A stretch of DNA of 7,396 nucleotides from CAYNFH01 sp964396385 (GCA_964396385.1 CAYNFH010000280.1:1-7396), one strand, 5' to 3'; counted from the stretch's first letter, positions 1 through 6,625 are shown. Made by a program: numbers and translations. Notes: generated from the letters alone by a model not told the origin.

Positions 1-299
1 CATGGCAGCGCGGCGACGTGGTCCTGGCGAAGGTGGGCGACGATATACTGATAAAGCGCATCGCGGCCCTGCCGGGTGACACCATTCCGCTGGAGCGAGC
101 CCGAGCCTTCCGCCACGTCCTGGAGTTCTTCGACACCACCGGGGACCCTCAGGCGCCGCTCCGCGTGCCCGCCGGCTTTGTGGTTGTCCTGGGCGACAAC
201 TGGCAGGTGTCGGATGACAGCCGGAGCTTTGGCCCGGTGGCGATCAAGGACATCCTGGGCAGCGTGGTAAACGCGCCCTCTCAGCGCGGAGTATTGTAA
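1..299 (+). CDS. lepB: Type I signal peptidase, C-terminal part (5' end outside window)
   Basis: The reading frame is already open at the left edge (first full codon at position 3) and stops with TAA at 297-299, so only about the last 98 residues are present. Type I signal peptidases are membrane-anchored serine/lysine proteases that remove signal peptides from exported proteins. Visible family boxes are RGDVV at the edge, IKRIAALPGD (codons about 48-80), which carries the general-base lysine at codon 54-56, and the C-terminal GDN...SDDSRSFGPV box near positions 192-240. The catalytic serine box and the transmembrane anchor would lie upstream and cannot be seen. A GTG at 18 could be mistaken for a start, but conserved sequence runs in before it. 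The Nudix gene follows after 36 bases on the same strand. The assignment is firm at family level; the symbol is by family, not by proven orthology. Confidence 0.9.
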   Translation, partial: WQRGDVVLAKVGDDILIKRIAALPGDTIPLERARAFRHVLEFFDTTGDPQAPLRVPAGFVVVLGDNWQVSDDSRSFGPVAIKDILGSVVNAPSQRGVL

Positions 300-335
300 C
301 ACGGCAGCCATTGTCTCGTATAGCCCGCAACACCA

Positions 336-845
336 ATGCACAGCTCTAACCGCCGCCAGTTTCCAACGGTCCTCTGGGATGAAGGGCAGCTCGAAGTGAC
401 TTTCGAGCTCGGGCCGTGCCGCGGCGATGCCGAGGACGTGCTTGGCGTGATCATGTTTGCACGGTGCCGTGACGGGTTCGTCCTCGCTGAGATCCCGGGC
501 CGCGGCTGGGTGACGCCCAGCGGGCGACTGGAGCCTGGCGAGACACCGCTGCAGGCCGCGTCTCGAGAGACATGGGAGGAGGCCGGGGCTCTCCTCCAGG
601 AGACTCGGGAGATTGGGCGGTACATTCTGAAGAACGTAACTGGTACGCAGATTGCGCCCACGTTCCTGGGCTGTGTCGAAGAGTACGGAGCGATCCCACC
701 CGGCAGCGAAGCGCGGCAGGCGCGCTGCTTCCCGTTGGTTGAGATTCCCAGTATCTACTATCGGTGGGATCCTCTGATCGCGGGGGTGTTTGATCTGGCG
801 AACAGGTTGTCGAAGGAGTGGCGCTGGCCGGATGGAGCGGTTTGA
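336..845 (+). CDS. Nudix hydrolase
   Basis: This is a complete 169-residue protein with a textbook Nudix box at residues 63-85: G63, E69, R77-E78, E81-E82, G84. These residues bind the divalent metal and position the diphosphate, so the protein should hydrolyse a nucleoside diphosphate linked to another group (NDP-X). The preceding GRGWVTPSG segment is the usual strand leading into the box. No specificity motif is visible, so the substrate (oxidised nucleotide, ADP-ribose, NAD(H), sugar nucleotide) is open. The third box position is Thr79 where an aliphatic residue is more common. No clear Shine-Dalgarno precedes the ATG at 336; it is the first ATG after the signal peptidase stop, and the conserved domain begins about 30 residues later. 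The 3' end overlaps the next gene by 14 bases, suggesting translational coupling. Confidence 0.93.
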   Translation: MHSSNRRQFPTVLWDEGQLEVTFELGPCRGDAEDVLGVIMFARCRDGFVLAEIPGRGWVTPSGRLEPGETPLQAASRETWEEAGALLQETREIGRYILKNVTGTQIAPTFLGCVEEYGAIPPGSEARQARCFPLVEIPSIYYRWDPLIAGVFDLANRLSKEWRWPDGAV

Positions 846-2229
846 CCTCGTGGTGATAGGCGGCGGGTCCGCCGGAATGAAGGCGGCCCGAACCGCAGCC
901 AAGCGGGGCGCGTCCATTGCCCTGGCGGAGGAGGTGCAGCTCGGCGGCGAGTGCTTCTGGGCGGGCTGTGTGCCGACCAAAGCGATGGTCCGGGCGGCCG
1001 AAGTATGGCATCTGGTCAGTCGGTCGCATGAGTTCGGTATCACCTGTAAGGACGTCCGCGCAGATTATGCGGTGGCCATGGCGTACAAGGATCGGACCGT
1101 CGACGCGGTGGGCGGAGGCGGCGAGGCGGACGCCGGACTGGGCCGCATCGGGGTCCGCTACTATCCCGCGACCGCCGGTTTCGAGGAGCGCAACCTCATC
1201 CGTATCGGCGCAGAGGTGGTACACGCGGACCGCGTCATCCTTGCAACGGGGACCATCCCTGCTATACCACCTATTCCGGGCCTCCTGGACGCAGGCTACA
1301 TCACTAACCGGGAGGCGGTGCGGCTCACTTCCCTGCCTCGCCGGCTCCTGGTGCTGGGCGCCGGACCCATCGGGCTAGAGTTCGCGCAGGTGTTCCGCCG
1401 GTTCGGCGCGGAGGTGACGGTGGTTGAGGCGGGGCCGCAAATCCTGCCGAAGGAGGATGGCCAGATTGCCGAGCTTGTAACGGGTTTCCTGCGCGACGAG
1501 GGCGTGCGCGTGCTCACCGGGGCCCGGGCGCTAGAGGTTAGGCTCGCGGAGGGCGGCAAAGCCGTGGAGGTCGAGATAGGGGAAGCACGCGAGAGGCTGC
1601 ACGTAGACGAGATCCTTGTAGCCACCGGCCGCGCCGCAGCGACCGGCGATCTGAACCTGGACGCGGCCGGCGTTCAGTACGAACGTCGCTGCATCCATAC
1701 CGATGAATTCTTGCGTACGAACAGGCCGGACGTCTGGGTCGCCGGAGATGCCGCAGGTGGCTACCTCTTCACACACGTGGCGAGCTACGAGGGCAGGCTG
1801 GTCGCGGAAAACGCATTCACAGACCATCCCACCGCCTACAATCCTCGCGTGGTGCCGCGGGCCACCTTCGTGGACCCGGAGGTGGCAAGTATCGGCCTGA
1901 CGGAGACGGCGGCGCTGGAGGCGGAACTGGAGGTGAAGACGCAGAGCTTCAGCTTCACAAACCTCGATCGGGCGATCCTTCAGGGGGACGCGCGCGGACT
2001 GGCAAAGCTGGTGATCGACTCGCGGACCAATGAGCTTGTGGGCGCGCACATCGTGGGACATAACGCGGCGAGCATGATCGCCGAAGTCGCGTTGGTCATG
2101 CAGCATCGCCTACCTGTGTCGGCCATTGCCGATACCATGCACGCCTACCCCACCTTCCCGGAGGCGGTAGAGGCAGCCGCCCTTGCCACCCCCAGGTACG
2201 TGGGCCGCGTGGAGAGCGACGCCGGCTAA
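832..2229 (+). CDS. FAD-dependent pyridine nucleotide-disulfide oxidoreductase (MerA/Lpd-like)
   Basis: A 465-residue flavoprotein of the class I disulfide reductase family, a normal length for lipoamide dehydrogenase or mercuric reductase cores. Seen in order: FAD dinucleotide motif GGGSAG (10-15); redox-active disulfide C41-x4-C46 in a GGECFWAGCVPTK context; ATG hinge near 138-140; NAD(P)-binding GAGPIG (176-181) followed by acidic E199, which by family rule favours NADH over NADPH; second FAD motif VAGDAAGG (303-310); C-terminal dimer-interface helix motif HAYPTFPE (437-444). In lipoamide dehydrogenase and glutathione reductase the residue just before Pro-Thr is the catalytic base His; here it is Tyr439. 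The extra C-terminal cysteine pair of true mercuric reductases is absent, as is any N-terminal metal-binding domain, so mercury reduction is unlikely. The start is the ATG at 832, where the family N-terminus MERFDLVVIGGG begins, with AAGGAG at 813-818 upstream; an in-frame ATG at 790 only adds non-conserved residues. The physiological disulfide or quinone substrate is unknown. Confidence 0.95.
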   Translation: MERFDLVVIGGGSAGMKAARTAAKRGASIALAEEVQLGGECFWAGCVPTKAMVRAAEVWHLVSRSHEFGITCKDVRADYAVAMAYKDRTVDAVGGGGEADAGLGRIGVRYYPATAGFEERNLIRIGAEVVHADRVILATGTIPAIPPIPGLLDAGYITNREAVRLTSLPRRLLVLGAGPIGLEFAQVFRRFGAEVTVVEAGPQILPKEDGQIAELVTGFLRDEGVRVLTGARALEVRLAEGGKAVEVEIGEARERLHVDEILVATGRAAATGDLNLDAAGVQYERRCIHTDEFLRTNRPDVWVAGDAAGGYLFTHVASYEGRLVAENAFTDHPTAYNPRVVPRATFVDPEVASIGLTETAALEAELEVKTQSFSFTNLDRAILQGDARGLAKLVIDSRTNELVGAHIVGHNAASMIAEVALVMQHRLPVSAIADTMHAYPTFPEAVEAAALATPRYVGRVESDAG

Positions 2230-2981
2230 TCCCCCATTCCTTCCATCGTCCGCGCCAGCATGAGCGGATAGGCGATGCCCAGGAGCCGCTCCATGTTCAG
2301 CACATCCTCCGCGTTGTACTCCAGCAGTAGCTCCAACGCCTCGCGGGTCTCTCGCCGCTTCCACTCCCACCAGAGCCGGACCGCGTCCCAGCCGTCCAGA
2401 CCAGATGTACGCGTAGAGCGGGCAATACCCAGGTCGCGCTCCACCTGCTTCAGGCCTCCCGAGTAGCCGAGCCGCTTGAGCAGAAAGCACAGGTCCACGT
2501 GGAGTTGGGGAAACTGCATCCCAAACGTCCGTCGCAGGAAGGGCAGATCGAAGCCGGAGCCAAAAAAGGTGACGATGAGCGCCCGGTCCTGCATAAAGGC
2601 CGGGAAGTCCTGCAGGTTGCGTCCGCGGAGAAACTGGTGCAGCGAGCTGCCGTCGTACACGCCCACCAGGGTGACGTAGTCTCCCTCCATGCCGCCGGTC
2701 GTCTCGATATCGAGGTAGGCGATGCGGTCGCGGAAGGCCGGATAGGCGCGCCAGTGCTCCCGGGGTGGAAGAAGCTCGGCAAACCAGGCGTAGTCCTCCG
2801 CGGCGAGCCGCGCCAGCGACTCGACGACGATCGGCTCGACCTTCAGGCGCTGGCTGGCGCTGAGGCACAGGGAATCGCGGCAGACCTGGAAGTCCATCCA
2901 CGTGCGAGCGCCGCGCGCCCAGAAGCGCCGCTCCGTTTTGGGACCTATGCCGGGGCAGTGGATATACGTCGATTCAAGCAC
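2226..2981 (-). CDS. YprB-like RNase H-fold (DEDD) 3'-5' exonuclease domain protein
   Basis: A 251-residue protein with the RNase_H_2/YprB type of exonuclease domain over roughly residues 86-240. Acidic residues expected for two-metal nuclease chemistry are visible: D91 and E93 in YLDIETTG, D145 in GSGFDLPFL, D163 in HVDL, and D226 in YNAED, where Y222 gives the DEDDy-type Y-x3-D spacing. The usual Asn before Gly in the second motif (N-G-x-x-F-D) is replaced by Phe140. The N-terminal segment around residues 9-30, with CPGIGPKTERRFW, resembles a helix-hairpin-helix DNA-binding loop. Substrate and pathway are not established for this family; DNA or RNA processing is inferred. The start is GTG at 2981: the family N-terminus (LESTYIHCPGIG) begins there, although no clear Shine-Dalgarno precedes it. 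It lies 25 bases downstream of the large unknown gene on the same strand, suggesting co-transcription, and its TAG overlaps the stop of the convergent reductase gene. Confidence 0.87.
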   Translation of the reverse strand: MLESTYIHCPGIGPKTERRFWARGARTWMDFQVCRDSLCLSASQRLKVEPIVVESLARLAAEDYAWFAELLPPREHWRAYPAFRDRIAYLDIETTGGMEGDYVTLVGVYDGSSLHQFLRGRNLQDFPAFMQDRALIVTFFGSGFDLPFLRRTFGMQFPQLHVDLCFLLKRLGYSGGLKQVERDLGIARSTRTSGLDGWDAVRLWWEWKRRETREALELLLEYNAEDVLNMERLLGIAYPLMLARTMEGMGD

Positions 2982-3006
2982 GGGGCCAAACCGGTATCGC
3001 CATGCG

Positions 3007-4974
3007 TCAAGGGGTGAGCAGCAGCTCTGTGTACAGCTCGGTGGTCTCGACTACCCGCCGGAACCAGTGTCCCTTCGGGTCGACCATTGGCAGCCACCAC
3101 GCTGAGGGCCGATGCTGGGTGTGCTGGAGACCGCGGCACGTAAGCAGGGCGTTGCGGACGAGGCGCATGCGCGCAGTCTCGGCCTCCATCTCCACCTGAT
3201 GTACCTCAGCGCGAAGCGGCGCCGCCTCCGGTCCCCTCTCCAGCTCCAGCCTCTCCGACTTGCGAACCCGGATGCGCTCCAACAGCCCCCGGCGCTCGGC
3301 CAGGAGCTCAGCGATGCGGGCGTCGAACTGCTCGCGCCGAGCGGTCTCCGCCTCGCTCCAGTCTGAAGTAGAGCGGAAATGGTCTCCCTTGGCGCGCTCT
3401 GTGTCTCGTATCTCCTGGCGGACGCGCGCCAGCTCCGCGTACATGCCATCGACCTCGGACTGGATGGCGGCTGTGCGTGTCCTCAGCCGGCGCAGCCCGC
3501 CCTTGGCGCGCTGGTACCCTTCCAGCCGAGTGGCGCAGTCCGGCTCTCCTCGCTGGTTCAGATAAGCCAGTAGCTCTCTGGGGCCCCGGGTGCGCTTGAG
3601 CGTTTCCAGCACGATTTCCTGCTCTTCCACGACCTGGCGCCAGCGAGCAGCGAACCCTGCGGATGGGACGGCTGCAGCCCCGAAGGTAGCGGCCAGGTGG
3701 TCCGGCAAAGTGAGCGTGGGCTGCCCAACCTCCAGGGCGTCCCAGGTTCGATACCGCAGCCGGAGGATGGGATGCATGTGCAGCTCGACGCCGCGAGACC
3801 GCAGGTAATCGTTCATCTTCCGGGTTCGCCCGACGTAGGCGGAGCCTTCCTCGTTGAAGACGAAGATGAACTCGCGCGCCAGCATGGAGATGAGCGCTAC
3901 CGCCTTGCCGACGAGAGTAACGTGATTGCCGAATTCCCGTGTGAGCAGCTCCGCCAGCTCGCTGACGGTGGTGATGGGCTTCGGGATTCGGATGCGAATG
4001 GGGTCCGGCGTCTCGACGTGAATGGCCCGGAGGGTAACCCTCAGCGTACCGCGGCCGTGGTCCGGAAGGACCAGGTCAAACGGAAGCGCGCCCAGGCCGA
4101 ACTTGTCCAGAGTGTACATCTCGCTGCCGGCTACGGCGTGGTTGTAGGCCGCTGCCGCAAGCTTACGCGTCTTCTCGTTCAAGAAGAGGTCGACGAACTC
4201 AAACCGCGGGAGGCTGGCTGTCTCCGGCGTCAGCCGGAGGAGGTGGGCGGTACAGGCTACTTCTACGCCGGTAGGCTGAGCGCCAAGGAGGAGTGCGAAG
4301 AGATCCGGGAAGAGATGCTGGTAGAGCCGAGTGAGGTGGGCGGAGGAGTTCTGCTCTCGGAACCGGGCGACACGCTGGAGGAGGCTTTCCGCCAGGCGGC
4401 GGGCCTCCTGCTTACAGCAGTCGTCCGTGATCTGCTCCATGGACCCGTTGAAGCCCCAGCTCAGCATCTCCTCTACGGCCTGCCCCATCTCTTTGAGGGC
4501 GAGCTGGTGCACGATGAGGTCTCGCGAGCCGGTGTACACAAGCCCGCGCCAGCCCCATGCCTCCGTAGTCTGGTTCACGAACTCCTGTTTGTCGGGAGAA
4601 GCCTTGGCGAGACGGTCGAAGGGGACACCGTGGCGAAGGAAATCGTGGCGGGACGGCACCGTCTCGCTGCCGAAGAGACGGGAGATCTCCCCGGCCGCGG
4701 ACCAGAGGTCTTTGGTCGTGCCGTCGTTGTGGGGGGCCAGCTCGAAGCGGGATTGGCCCGCCTGCCGGACCTTGAGCTTCGCGAAGTAGTCCGTGTCATG
4801 AACGCCGAGGATCATCTCCCCGCCCAGGCCCATGTCGTCCAGCATTCGCCGGAGGACCGCCTTCATAGGCTCGTCCCACCAGATGGTCTGGCCGAGCGCG
4901 AGGAAGCGGCTCTCAGGGAAACGGCCGCGCAGATCCTCCAGCACGGGGCGGGCGGAAGGGTGGAATTCGCTCAC
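3007..4974 (-). CDS. Large protein of unknown function with C-terminal coiled coil
   Basis: I do not recognise this protein. From GTG 4974 it is 655 residues. That start has GGGAG at 4983-4987 with an eight-base spacer; the frame extends to a TTG at 4998 (663 residues) but with no ribosome binding site. Using the 663-residue numbering, residues 30-190 look globular and rich in candidate functional residues: LGQTIWWDEP (35-44), GVHDTDYFAK (65-74), H90-N91-D92. A second region at 300-440 has a strand-rich segment and YVGRTRKMNDYLRSRG (388-403). Residues about 490-617 are strongly charged, full of Glu, Arg, Lys, Ala and Leu with heptad-like spacing, and read as a long coiled coil. The C-terminus has a tryptophan-rich AWWLPMVDPKGHWFR (633-647). 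No signal peptide or membrane segment is visible, so it is probably cytoplasmic. The YprB-like exonuclease follows after 25 bases. A role in nucleic-acid transactions is inference from that neighbour only. Confidence 0.85.
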   Translation of the reverse strand: MSEFHPSARPVLEDLRGRFPESRFLALGQTIWWDEPMKAVLRRMLDDMGLGGEMILGVHDTDYFAKLKVRQAGQSRFELAPHNDGTTKDLWSAAGEISRLFGSETVPSRHDFLRHGVPFDRLAKASPDKQEFVNQTTEAWGWRGLVYTGSRDLIVHQLALKEMGQAVEEMLSWGFNGSMEQITDDCCKQEARRLAESLLQRVARFREQNSSAHLTRLYQHLFPDLFALLLGAQPTGVEVACTAHLLRLTPETASLPRFEFVDLFLNEKTRKLAAAAYNHAVAGSEMYTLDKFGLGALPFDLVLPDHGRGTLRVTLRAIHVETPDPIRIRIPKPITTVSELAELLTREFGNHVTLVGKAVALISMLAREFIFVFNEEGSAYVGRTRKMNDYLRSRGVELHMHPILRLRYRTWDALEVGQPTLTLPDHLAATFGAAAVPSAGFAARWRQVVEEQEIVLETLKRTRGPRELLAYLNQRGEPDCATRLEGYQRAKGGLRRLRTRTAAIQSEVDGMYAELARVRQEIRDTERAKGDHFRSTSDWSEAETARREQFDARIAELLAERRGLLERIRVRKSERLELERGPEAAPLRAEVHQVEMEAETARMRLVRNALLTCRGLQHTQHRPSAWWLPMVDPKGHWFRRVVETTELYTELLLTP

Positions 4975-5115
4975 TGGGAGCACTCCCGGGCGGGACAAAG
5001 CGGGGTCCAGTTGCTGTCGCTCATTCGATAGGACTCAATCCCCTGGCGTTGGTTGGCGCAGGTACACCTACGTATGACCTGTGGGGCAAGTTCCTTGTGT
5101 TCGTGCTCCCGAGAG

Positions 5116-6027
5116 CTAGCGCAGATAGATCCGGCAGGCCTGGTCCACCGCCGGGCCGTAGGTTTCGCCGAAGTGGTTCAGGTGGATCAGGAGCGGGTAG
5201 AGCTGGTGGAGCGGGCGCCGGTATTCGTATCCGGGATCCAGCGGGTACGCCGCGTCATACGCTTCCACGAATCCGACCGGAAATCCGCCGAACAGCTCTA
5301 CGTACGCCATCTCCACCTCACGGTCCGCGTAATACACCGCCGGGTCGATCACAACGGCCTCGTCCCCTACGGTGAGATAGTTGCCGCTCCACAGGTCGCC
5401 GTGTTCCAGGACGGGCCGGGACTCGATACCGTCCATCAGGTCGGCCATCCGCTCACACACCTCGACAACCATCCGCTCGCGGTAGCCGGGCAGACGGCCC
5501 AGCCTCCGTGCGCGCTCCATCTGCGGCAGCACGCGACGGTCCCGGTAGAACTCGGGCCAGCTCGCCGTGCGCGTGTTGTCCTGGGGCTGGCTGCCCAGAT
5601 AGTTGTCGCGCTCCAATCCAAACATGCCATCAGGAGCCGGATTGTGCCGGTGCAGAGCCGCAAGCCCTCCCGCGAAGCCGCGGCAGAAAGCGCGCGGATC
5701 TCGCGGCGGGTCCTGCTCAATCCACTCCAGAATCAGGTAGGACGGCCACCCATTGATCCGGTCAGAGTCGCTCGCATCCGTGAAGTCGAGCACCTCCGGT
5801 ATGCGGAGCGTATTGGTGGCGGCCAGCCGTCGGAGCCCATCCGCCTCGCATTCGAACGTCCGGGGCGGCGCGTCCATGTTCCATTTGACGAAGACGGAGC
5901 CGCGCTTCGTCTCCACGCGGGCGGCCTCATTGACCATCCCACCTCCCACGGGCTCCGCGGGAACACGGGTCAACGGCTCATATCCGCTCTCGCCGAGGGA
6001 CATGATCAGCATGATCGGGAGCTCCAC
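5116..6027 (-). CDS. Fructosamine/ketosamine-3-kinase family protein
   Basis: A full-length (303-residue) member of the fructosamine kinase family, a branch of the aminoglycoside-phosphotransferase/protein-kinase fold. Visible: glycine-rich GGGMVNEAARVET (28-40); ATP-anchoring lysine K48 in VFVKWN; E61 in FECEADGL; YLILEWIE hinge (97-104); LAALHRHN (122-129); FGLERDNYLGSQPQ (136-149), a family hallmark; catalytic HGDLWSGN (209-216) with base D211 and metal ligand N216; metal-binding D228 in IDPAVYYADREVEMA. These enzymes phosphorylate C3 of ketoamine adducts on lysine so that the adduct becomes unstable and is released. Characterised bacterial homologues mostly act on ribulosamines and erythrulosamines, not fructosamines. 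The GTG at 6027 overlaps the upstream TAG by one base (TAGTG), and this start gives the family's usual N-terminal length. An ATG at 6012 with GGAG at 6022-6025 (nine-base spacer) is a good alternative and loses only five residues. Confidence 0.95.
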   Translation of the reverse strand: MELPIMLIMSLGESGYEPLTRVPAEPVGGGMVNEAARVETKRGSVFVKWNMDAPPRTFECEADGLRRLAATNTLRIPEVLDFTDASDSDRINGWPSYLILEWIEQDPPRDPRAFCRGFAGGLAALHRHNPAPDGMFGLERDNYLGSQPQDNTRTASWPEFYRDRRVLPQMERARRLGRLPGYRERMVVEVCERMADLMDGIESRPVLEHGDLWSGNYLTVGDEAVVIDPAVYYADREVEMAYVELFGGFPVGFVEAYDAAYPLDPGYEYRRPLHQLYPLLIHLNHFGETYGPAVDQACRIYLR

Positions 6028-6512
6028 TACAGGCCGTACTCCCGGCGGATCTCGGCCAGCAGCCCCTCGCAGCCCTGAAGGATAAGGTCGTAGGCCAGGT
6101 TGAACTTGCCGTCGTAGTACGGGTCCGGCACGTCCTTACTGCCGGCAGCAGGAGCGAATGCGAGCAGCGGCGCAACGCGGGCGCGGCCGCTGCCAAGTGC
6201 CTGGAGGTCCCGCAGGTTGTTGCTGTCCATGGGGATGACGTAGTCGGCCTCCTGTAGGTCCTGTGGGGTGACCAGTCGCGCCCGGTGGTCCCAGGCGATG
6301 CCTGCCCGCTCCAGCACGCGCCTGGTGCCCTGATGGGGAGGGCTGCCGACGTGCCAGTGGCCTGTCCCGGCGGAGTCTGCTACGATCCTCCTCTCCAGAC
6401 CGGCCTCCTTCACCAGGTGTTTGAAAATCGCTTCCGCCATGGGCGAGCGGCAGATGTTGCCAAGGCACACGAACAGCACGCGGATGGGCTCGTCCGCTCT
6501 CTTCTCTCGCAT
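6027..6512 (-). CDS. Low-molecular-weight protein tyrosine phosphatase family
   Basis: A complete 161-residue LMW-PTP. The P-loop is VLFVCLGNICRSPMAEAIF, with nucleophile C16 and R22 in the C-x5-R-S signature. The general acid is D130 in VPDPYYDG (128-135), and the middle GTGHWHVGSPPHQGTRRVLERAGI segment is also typical. The family removes phosphate from phosphotyrosine or small phosphate esters in the cytoplasm. The gene runs directly into the ketosamine kinase gene with a one-base overlap. Published work on bacterial fructosamine-kinase homologues noted this same gene pair in distant genomes, and tested paired LMW-PTPs dephosphorylated ribulosamine 5-phosphate and erythrulosamine 4-phosphate. 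A role in sugar-phosphate adduct repair is therefore at least as likely as signalling. The start is ATG 6512, since the conserved strand begins about ten residues later; an upstream in-frame GTG at 6557 would add residues encoded by the decayed repeat. No Shine-Dalgarno is seen. Confidence 0.95.
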   Translation of the reverse strand: MREKRADEPIRVLFVCLGNICRSPMAEAIFKHLVKEAGLERRIVADSAGTGHWHVGSPPHQGTRRVLERAGIAWDHRARLVTPQDLQEADYVIPMDSNNLRDLQALGSGRARVAPLLAFAPAAGSKDVPDPYYDGKFNLAYDLILQGCEGLLAEIRREYGL

Positions 6513-6518
6513 GACAAG

Positions 6519-6524
6519 AGAATA
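6519..6524 (-). promoter_or_regulatory. Possible -10 element for a leaderless phosphatase transcript
   Basis: On the minus strand TATTCT (four of six matches to TATAAT) ends six bases before the ATG at 6512, and no ribosome binding site lies between. That geometry would place transcription initiation at or next to the start codon. No convincing -35 hexamer lies at the right distance, so this is a weak prediction. Confidence 0.25.
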
Positions 6525-6537
6525 CCCGCCGCCGGTT

Positions 6538-6615
6538 GACCACAGACGACAGACCACCGACCACCCCGGATTCCACGGTTCGTGGACCCTAGTCCATCGT
6601 CCGTGGTTGGTGGTC
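6538..6615. repeat. Decayed heptanucleotide (GACCACN) repeat array in inverted orientation
   Basis: Four seven-base units read on the plus strand from 6538 to 6565: GACCACA, GACGACA, GACCACC, GACCACC. After one base, seven units in register can be read on the minus strand from 6615 back to 6567: GACCACC, AACCACG, GACGATG, GACTAGG, GTCCACG, AACCGTG, GAATCCG. The last units are increasingly degenerate. The outer parts form an inverted repeat (6552-6564 against 6603-6615) that pairs at 12 of 13 positions, the exception being a possible G-U. It fills most of the intergenic region between the divergent phosphatase and metY genes. Confidence 0.72.
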
Positions 6616-6625
6616 GCCCCAGTGC

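Noticed and set aside
790..831. Upstream ATG extension of the disulfide reductase
   Set aside because: The flavoprotein family begins at the MERFDLVVIGGG encoded from 832; the added residues are out-of-frame Nudix sequence.
451..1224. Minus-strand open frame across the Nudix and reductase genes
   Set aside because: It is antisense to two genes with clear catalytic motifs, and its product is low-complexity Arg/Pro/Ser-rich.
2110..2901. Second minus-strand frame of 263 codons overlapping the exonuclease gene
   Set aside because: It is a frame-shifted shadow: Arg/Gly/Pro-rich with no motif, whereas the other frame carries the DEDD residues.
3697..5031. A 444-codon plus-strand open frame opposite the large unknown gene
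   Set aside because: It is fully antisense to a longer minus-strand gene that has a ribosome binding site and operon spacing. Its product has no recognisable motif, and long antisense frames are expected at this GC content.
4975..5115. Promoter or RNA element in the 141-base gap before the large unknown gene
   Set aside because: No -35/-10 pair with proper spacing and no stable hairpin stood out; only the GGGAG ribosome binding site at 4983-4987 is supportable.
5105..5116. GCTC-CCGA-GAGC hairpin at the end of the kinase gene as a terminator
   Set aside because: The stem is only four pairs with no following T-run on either strand, and it is too short to support a terminator call.
5053..6078. 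A 341-codon plus-strand open frame opposite the ketosamine kinase gene
   Set aside because: The minus strand here encodes every hallmark of a known kinase family, so the plus-strand frame is a shadow.
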